19,291 bases of DNA from JAGLQA01 sp023135565 (lineage in GTDB: Bacteria; Acidobacteriota; Aminicenantia; UBA2199), in assembly GCA_030639305.1 (NCBI GenBank), contig DAOWCY010000134.1, positions 1 to 19,291 of the forward strand, written 5' to 3'. Positions within the stretch are counted from its first letter, which is position 1. Each line of letters opens with the position of its first letter. The translations under genes and the position numbers were made by a program. The notes under the pieces were generated by a model. It did no database searches and had not been told where the DNA came from. It saw only the letters and a program-made list of their open reading frames with translations. Shown here in pieces: positions 16,122 through 19,291 of this stretch.

Positions 16122-17511
16122 AACCGGGAGGCGCTCCTCCTGATCCCTCCTGTGCGCCCTGGGGCAATTCGACAATAAATGCACTCCCTTTTCCTGCTTC
16201 GCTTTCTACTCGCAGGTTGCCCTTATGCAATTCCACCAGGTCTTTGACGATGGATAGGCCGAGACCGGTGGAGGATTCTCCGCCGGTGGGTTTTGCGCTC
16301 AGCTTCTGGTAGCGGGTAAATATTTTTTCTTTATCGCTTTGATTTAACCCTGGCCCTTCATCACGGACATTGTATGTTACCAGGGAATTTTGACGGCCCA
16401 CAGTTACCCATATCGACTTGCCGGGCTGGGAAAATTTAATGGCATTGCCCAGTAAATTTTCAAAAATTTCCCGCAAAAGCATTTCGTCCCCATAGACGAA
16501 ACATTCTTTTTCAGTTGAAAAGAATATGGATTGCTTTTTTTTCTCAGCGTTTGGTTGACTGTTTTGCACAACGGAGTTAGCCAATCCGCCGATGTCTACG
16601 TTACTTTTATTTAATTCCAGTTTGCCGCTCTCGATGGACAGGGCACTGAGAAGCCGGTTGCTCAAATTTATCATATTATCGGTGGATCTATATATAGACT
16701 CCAGGTTCTCTGCTGACTGTGGATCGCCATGTAATTCCCCCTGCAGGAGTTCGGTACACCCGATAATAGTCTGCAAAGGGTTTCTTAGATCATGAGCAGT
16801 TATCTCGATCAGGCTGCTTTGAAGATCGTTGGCCTTTTTTAATTCTTCATTAGCTTGAACGATTTCCAGGGAGATTACTTTTAATTGCATATTGTTGAGG
16901 TAGTCGAGCTTGCTTTTCTCGAAACTTATTTTCCTGATGTTATCCAATATCAATATTGCTATAGCTGAGATCACCGCAGCAGCAATTATATTGTATAATC
17001 CATACTTGTCCAGGGGGGTAGATTTCATGCCGAAAACGAGTACAATCAAAAAGAATTCGACTAAAGAAAAAAGAAGGATGAAAAGAGCATGCATTTTCTC
17101 GAAGGGTACTAAGGGCAGCACCAGGATAAGCATGCCGTATCCGCCCATATATATAGGGTCTGCGTTCACCAGCCCGACGATGGCTGCCGTTGTCAGTTCT
17201 AAATAGCACATCAGCGCAAAAAGCAGCCAATAGCTGCGTTTTTTCAGGGGTGCGCTGAGATGTAAAATTAATAAAGTTAACCCGACTAAAGAGAAACCGA
17301 CCCTTAAATATGGAATAAAAGCAAATTTTCCGTACAGCCCGATGTCTAATGGGATATAGGGGAGCCACGATACTAAAGCGACGATGGCACTGGGCACGAC
17401 GATCAGGTTGCACTGCCGGTTTAATTCATCCCTGAATGTTGCCGATTCTTCATAATCCACATCGGAATCGAATAGGCTGATGATATTCTTAATTATCCCG
17501 GATTCCGCCAT
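16090..17511 (-). CDS. Membrane histidine kinase with six-TM sensor
   Basis: This 473-residue sensor kinase has six predicted membrane spans at about 36-54, 66-86, 93-114, 121-137, 141-161 and 171-190, with almost no extracytoplasmic loop. It probably senses a membrane or intramembrane signal. A coiled-coil linker (about 195-230) leads to HisKA with phospho-accepting His240 in ITAHDLRNPLQTI. HATPase boxes are N (LLGNAIKFS), G1 (VRDEGPGL), F (IFTRYQKL) and G2 (STGLGLSIVKDL). The kinase has no receiver domain, and no response regulator gene is adjacent. Its last codons overlap the end of the convergent cyclase gene. Translation starts at the ATG (17511), with GGGG a few bases upstream as a weak Shine-Dalgarno site that lies in a small hairpin (17519-17531). 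Confidence 0.93.
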   Translation of the reverse strand: MAESGIIKNIISLFDSDVDYEESATFRDELNRQCNLIVVPSAIVALVSWLPYIPLDIGLYGKFAFIPYLRVGFSLVGLTLLILHLSAPLKKRSYWLLFALMCYLELTTAAIVGLVNADPIYMGGYGMLILVLPLVPFEKMHALFILLFSLVEFFLIVLVFGMKSTPLDKYGLYNIIAAAVISAIAILILDNIRKISFEKSKLDYLNNMQLKVISLEIVQANEELKKANDLQSSLIEITAHDLRNPLQTIIGCTELLQGELHGDPQSAENLESIYRSTDNMINLSNRLLSALSIESGKLELNKSNVDIGGLANSVVQNSQPNAEKKKQSIFFSTEKECFVYGDEMLLREIFENLLGNAIKFSQPGKSIWVTVGRQNSLVTYNVRDEGPGLNQSDKEKIFTRYQKLSAKPTGGESSTGLGLSIVKDLVELHKGNLRVESEAGKGSAFIVELPQGAQEGSGGAPPGSIVLLTPPSV

Positions 17512-17591
17512 TTTTTACCCCGGTATCCGGGCCCGCAGTCAATAGCAAGCCGGCAAACAAATTTTTTAGCACAATTTTTTTCACTGGAATT

Positions 17592-17619
17592 ATTATATAA
17601 GAAAAATTTTTTTTTTCAA
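17592..17619 (-). promoter_or_regulatory. Predicted promoter of the membrane histidine kinase
   Basis: On the minus strand TTGAAA (complement of 17614-17619) is followed by a 16-bp A/T spacer and a perfect TATAAT (complement of 17592-17597). The predicted start is near 17584, giving a leader of about 70 nt. Confidence 0.65.
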
Positions 17620-17647
17620 GGCCGGGGTTGAAAAATTCTTGCATTTA

Positions 17648-17751
17648 CGCTAATATATAATGTTTTTTCAATACTAAGCTTAAAAAAAACCACCTCACGG
17701 TGGGAATTTGAAATATGGACAACACGTTGTTCATTACCGCCATGTAATGGC
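17648..17751 (-). repeat. 105-bp structured repeat, copy 2 (inverted)
   Basis: Read on the minus strand it follows copy 1 (9977-10082) through its whole length. It has hairpin CATTAC/GTAATG (17732-17737 with 17744-17749), ATATTTCAA, the CCACC/GGTGG hairpin with a T-run, CTTAGT and an A-rich end. It lies between the divergent histidine kinase and DAHP synthase genes. Confidence 0.85.
17682..17703 (-). terminator. Terminator-like hairpin in the inverted 105-bp repeat
   Basis: On the minus strand CCACC-GTGA-GGTGG is followed by eight T residues. The loop differs from copy 1 (GTCA), while the stem and T-run are kept. No annotated minus-strand gene ends here. Confidence 0.6.
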
Positions 17752-17816
17752 ATAAGGTTGCCGGCAGCCAAACCGGGCGGTAAGCTCTACGGAGCGGCGC
17801 AGCAAAAGGAGGTAAC

Positions 17817-18902
17817 ATGCCTGAAAAAATAGAAGTCACAAAATTCCACGATTGGGGTATTCCATTTAAAAACGTATTTTTCATAGCAGGCCCTTGCAGT
17901 GCGGAATCGGAAGAACAATTAATGCAGACCGCATCAGGTCTTAAAGGATCAAAGGTGAATGTACTGCGGGCCGGTATCTGGAAACCGCGCACCCGCCCCG
18001 GCACTTTTGAAGGAGTGGGCAAAGAGGGTTTAAAATGGCTGAAAAGTGCCGGGGACGCTATCGGGGCCGCTGTCACCACTGAAGTAGCTACACCTGAACA
18101 TGTGGAAGAATGCCTAAAACACAACATAGATATCCTGTGGATCGGAGCCAGGACCACATCCAATCCTTTTGCCGTCCAGGCGATTGCCGATGCCTTGAAA
18201 GGCGTAGATATCCCGGTGCTGGTTAAAAACCCTATCAATCCGGACATAGAGTTATGGGACGGCGCTTTAGAAAGAATGAACCGGATGGGGATTAAAAAAT
18301 TAGCCGCCATCCACCGCGGTTTTTCCACTTATGAAACAAGTAAATTCCGCAACCAACCTATCTGGCGCATACCCATCGAAATGAAACGAAGAAACCCCGA
18401 AGTGCCGATGCTATGTGACCCCAGTCATATCTGCGGCAATAGGGAATTGCTTTTATCCGTGGCTCAGAATGCCATGGATTTGTTATTCGACGGTTTGATG
18501 CTGGAGGTACATTTCGACCCGGCGCAGGCTTTGAGTGACGCAAAACAACAGTTGACGCCGGATGCATATAACCGGCTGATAAATAAGTTGAAGATAAAAA
18601 AGGTTTCCAGCGAAAGCACGGATTACAAACAGCACATCGAGTCTTTACGAAACGATATCGACGAAATCGATCATCAACTCCTAAAACTGTTAGCGCAGAG
18701 AATGAATAACGCCAAAAAGATAGCATTCCACAAGATGAAAAACGATATTTCACTATTTCAACCGGAACGTTGGGAAAAGATAATGGAAAGCAGGGTTAAA
18801 GATGGTCTCGGCCAGGGTTTATCGGAGGATTTTGTGTCGCGTTTGTACCAATTTATCCATGAAGAGTCGCTGCGCGAACAAGAACAAGTACTAACCGATT
18901 AA
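17817..18902 (+). CDS. Bifunctional DAHP synthase / chorismate mutase
   Basis: This cytoplasmic enzyme catalyses the first step of the shikimate pathway (phosphoenolpyruvate + erythrose 4-phosphate to DAHP). It is fused to an AroQ-type chorismate mutase that makes prephenate. The N-terminal type I-beta synthase (about 1-260) shows GPCSAE (25-30), RAGIWKPRTRPGTFEG (51-66), LVKNP with the active-site Lys, AIHRGFS and CDPSH. From about residue 275 the mutase helix LRNDIDEIDHQLLKLLAQR is visible, followed by KKIAFHKMKN. This arrangement is known from the Bacteroidetes-type DAHPS-CM fusion, in which the mutase also mediates feedback control by prephenate. An excellent AAAGGAGG Shine-Dalgarno site at 17805-17812 supports the ATG. 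The gene stands alone in the window. The 105-bp repeat lies in its upstream region. Confidence 0.95.
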   Translation: MPEKIEVTKFHDWGIPFKNVFFIAGPCSAESEEQLMQTASGLKGSKVNVLRAGIWKPRTRPGTFEGVGKEGLKWLKSAGDAIGAAVTTEVATPEHVEECLKHNIDILWIGARTTSNPFAVQAIADALKGVDIPVLVKNPINPDIELWDGALERMNRMGIKKLAAIHRGFSTYETSKFRNQPIWRIPIEMKRRNPEVPMLCDPSHICGNRELLLSVAQNAMDLLFDGLMLEVHFDPAQALSDAKQQLTPDAYNRLINKLKIKKVSSESTDYKQHIESLRNDIDEIDHQLLKLLAQRMNNAKKIAFHKMKNDISLFQPERWEKIMESRVKDGLGQGLSEDFVSRLYQFIHEESLREQEQVLTD

Positions 18903-18925
18903 GAGCCTCAAGAGGGATCAGATGG

Positions 18926-19096
18926 AGCTTTTAGTACTCAGGATGAGCTCAAGAGGTCTCAGGTTAAGAAAGCGGCTCGTGAACTTTAGGAGGCTGAGCA
19001 CTCGTGAGCTTCGAGGGGCTATGGCTTTTCTCTGAGAGCTTTCGGAATTCTCCTCGACCTGAGTTCTCCCGAGCTCCTCCCCTGAACTACTAATCA
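18926..19096. repeat. Imperfect long fold-back element
   Basis: The segment 18926-18964 (TTTTAGTACTCAGG ... GAGCTC ... CTCAGGT) is an imperfect inverted match of 19057-19096 (ACCTGAG ... GAGCTC ... CTGAACTACTAA). The arms are about 40 bp, with 16 of 20 matches in the inner block (18945-18964 against 19057-19076). The enclosed 90 bp repeats related CTCGTGA and GAGG words. No gene is supported between 18903 and the end of the window. Confidence 0.65.
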
Positions 19097-19124
19097 GTGA
19101 AAATCTTGTTTTTTTGCGAAGATT

Positions 19125-19252
19125 TAACACACCCCGCTTCCTCTTGTCTCGTTCCTCGACAATCGGAACCACCCCTCTCGAGAGGGGAATGTGCTCGTAA
19201 ACTCTAAAAGAGCTATCGAGAATTCTCCTTTCTATGGGGAATTGTTGTGTTA
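19125..19252 (+). repeat. TAACACA-type palindromic repeat, copy B
   Basis: It is bounded by TAACACA (19125-19131) and its inverse TGTGTTA (19246-19252). Inside are a 16-bp perfect palindrome CCCCTCTCGAGAGGGG (19172-19187) and blocks shared exactly with 6930-6986. An AAATCTT/AAGATTT hairpin (19101-19107 with 19119-19125) touches its left edge. Confidence 0.75.
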
Positions 19253-19291
19253 GTTCGGCAACCACCGAAATCTACACGGCTTGCTAAACGA

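Noticed and set aside
15150..17511. Pycsar-like anti-phage system (cyclase plus effector)
   Set aside because: The cyclase has no neighbouring TIR or cyclic-nucleotide-binding membrane effector. The adjacent gene is an ordinary histidine kinase on the opposite strand.
18918..19265. 115-codon open frame on the minus strand
   Set aside because: It runs through the fold-back element and the TAACACA repeat. It has no family resemblance, and its Ser/Arg-rich composition reflects the repeats.

Overview
This is a 19.3-kb chromosomal window from an uncultured-looking, probably diderm bacterium. It has bacterial promoters and Shine-Dalgarno sites, no tRNA, rRNA, phage or insertion-sequence genes, and moderate G+C. 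The phylum cannot be fixed from sequence reading alone. The DAHP synthase-chorismate mutase fusion, the hybrid histidine kinase and the dense short palindromic repeats would fit lineages such as Elusimicrobiota, Spirochaetes or FCB-like bacteria, but that is a guess.

Layout. At 298-4669 on the plus strand lie mfd (transcription-repair coupling factor), a Phd-type antitoxin gene 3 bp behind it, and a separately promoted MNT nucleotidyltransferase/HEPN pair with a 4-bp overlap. At 4861-9938 on the minus strand lie uvrB and a large soluble hybrid histidine kinase, separated by about 400 bp made almost entirely of short repeats. At 10195-14938 on the plus strand lie a GT-C-like membrane glycosyltransferase, a ROK-family kinase and a cyclopropane-fatty-acid-synthase-like methyltransferase. 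At 15150-17511 a divergent class III nucleotidyl cyclase (plus) converges on, and overlaps, a six-TM histidine kinase (minus). At 17817-18902 is a fused DAHP synthase/chorismate mutase. The last 390 bp hold fold-back repeats and no gene.

How the genes relate. mfd and uvrB are both nucleotide-excision-repair genes, and Mfd recruits the UvrA/UvrB machinery at stalled RNA polymerase. The two kinases and the cyclase are signalling proteins without an adjacent dedicated target. The ROK kinase, GT-C enzyme and methyltransferase suggest sugar, envelope and lipid metabolism, but each has its own leader, so a single pathway is not shown.

The most striking content is the repeat population. I see at least five families of short palindromic elements, here called R-a, R-b, R-d, TAACACA and the 105-bp element. 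Their stems change in a compensatory way between copies. One copy is nested inside another with an apparent 5-bp target duplication. Three repeat segments sit in frame inside the GT-C membrane protein gene, adding roughly 100 residues. A second notable point is the cyclase, which keeps the metal and transition-state residues of class III cyclases but has neither canonical base-selecting residue. It is preceded by a compact structured leader that starts at the predicted transcription start.
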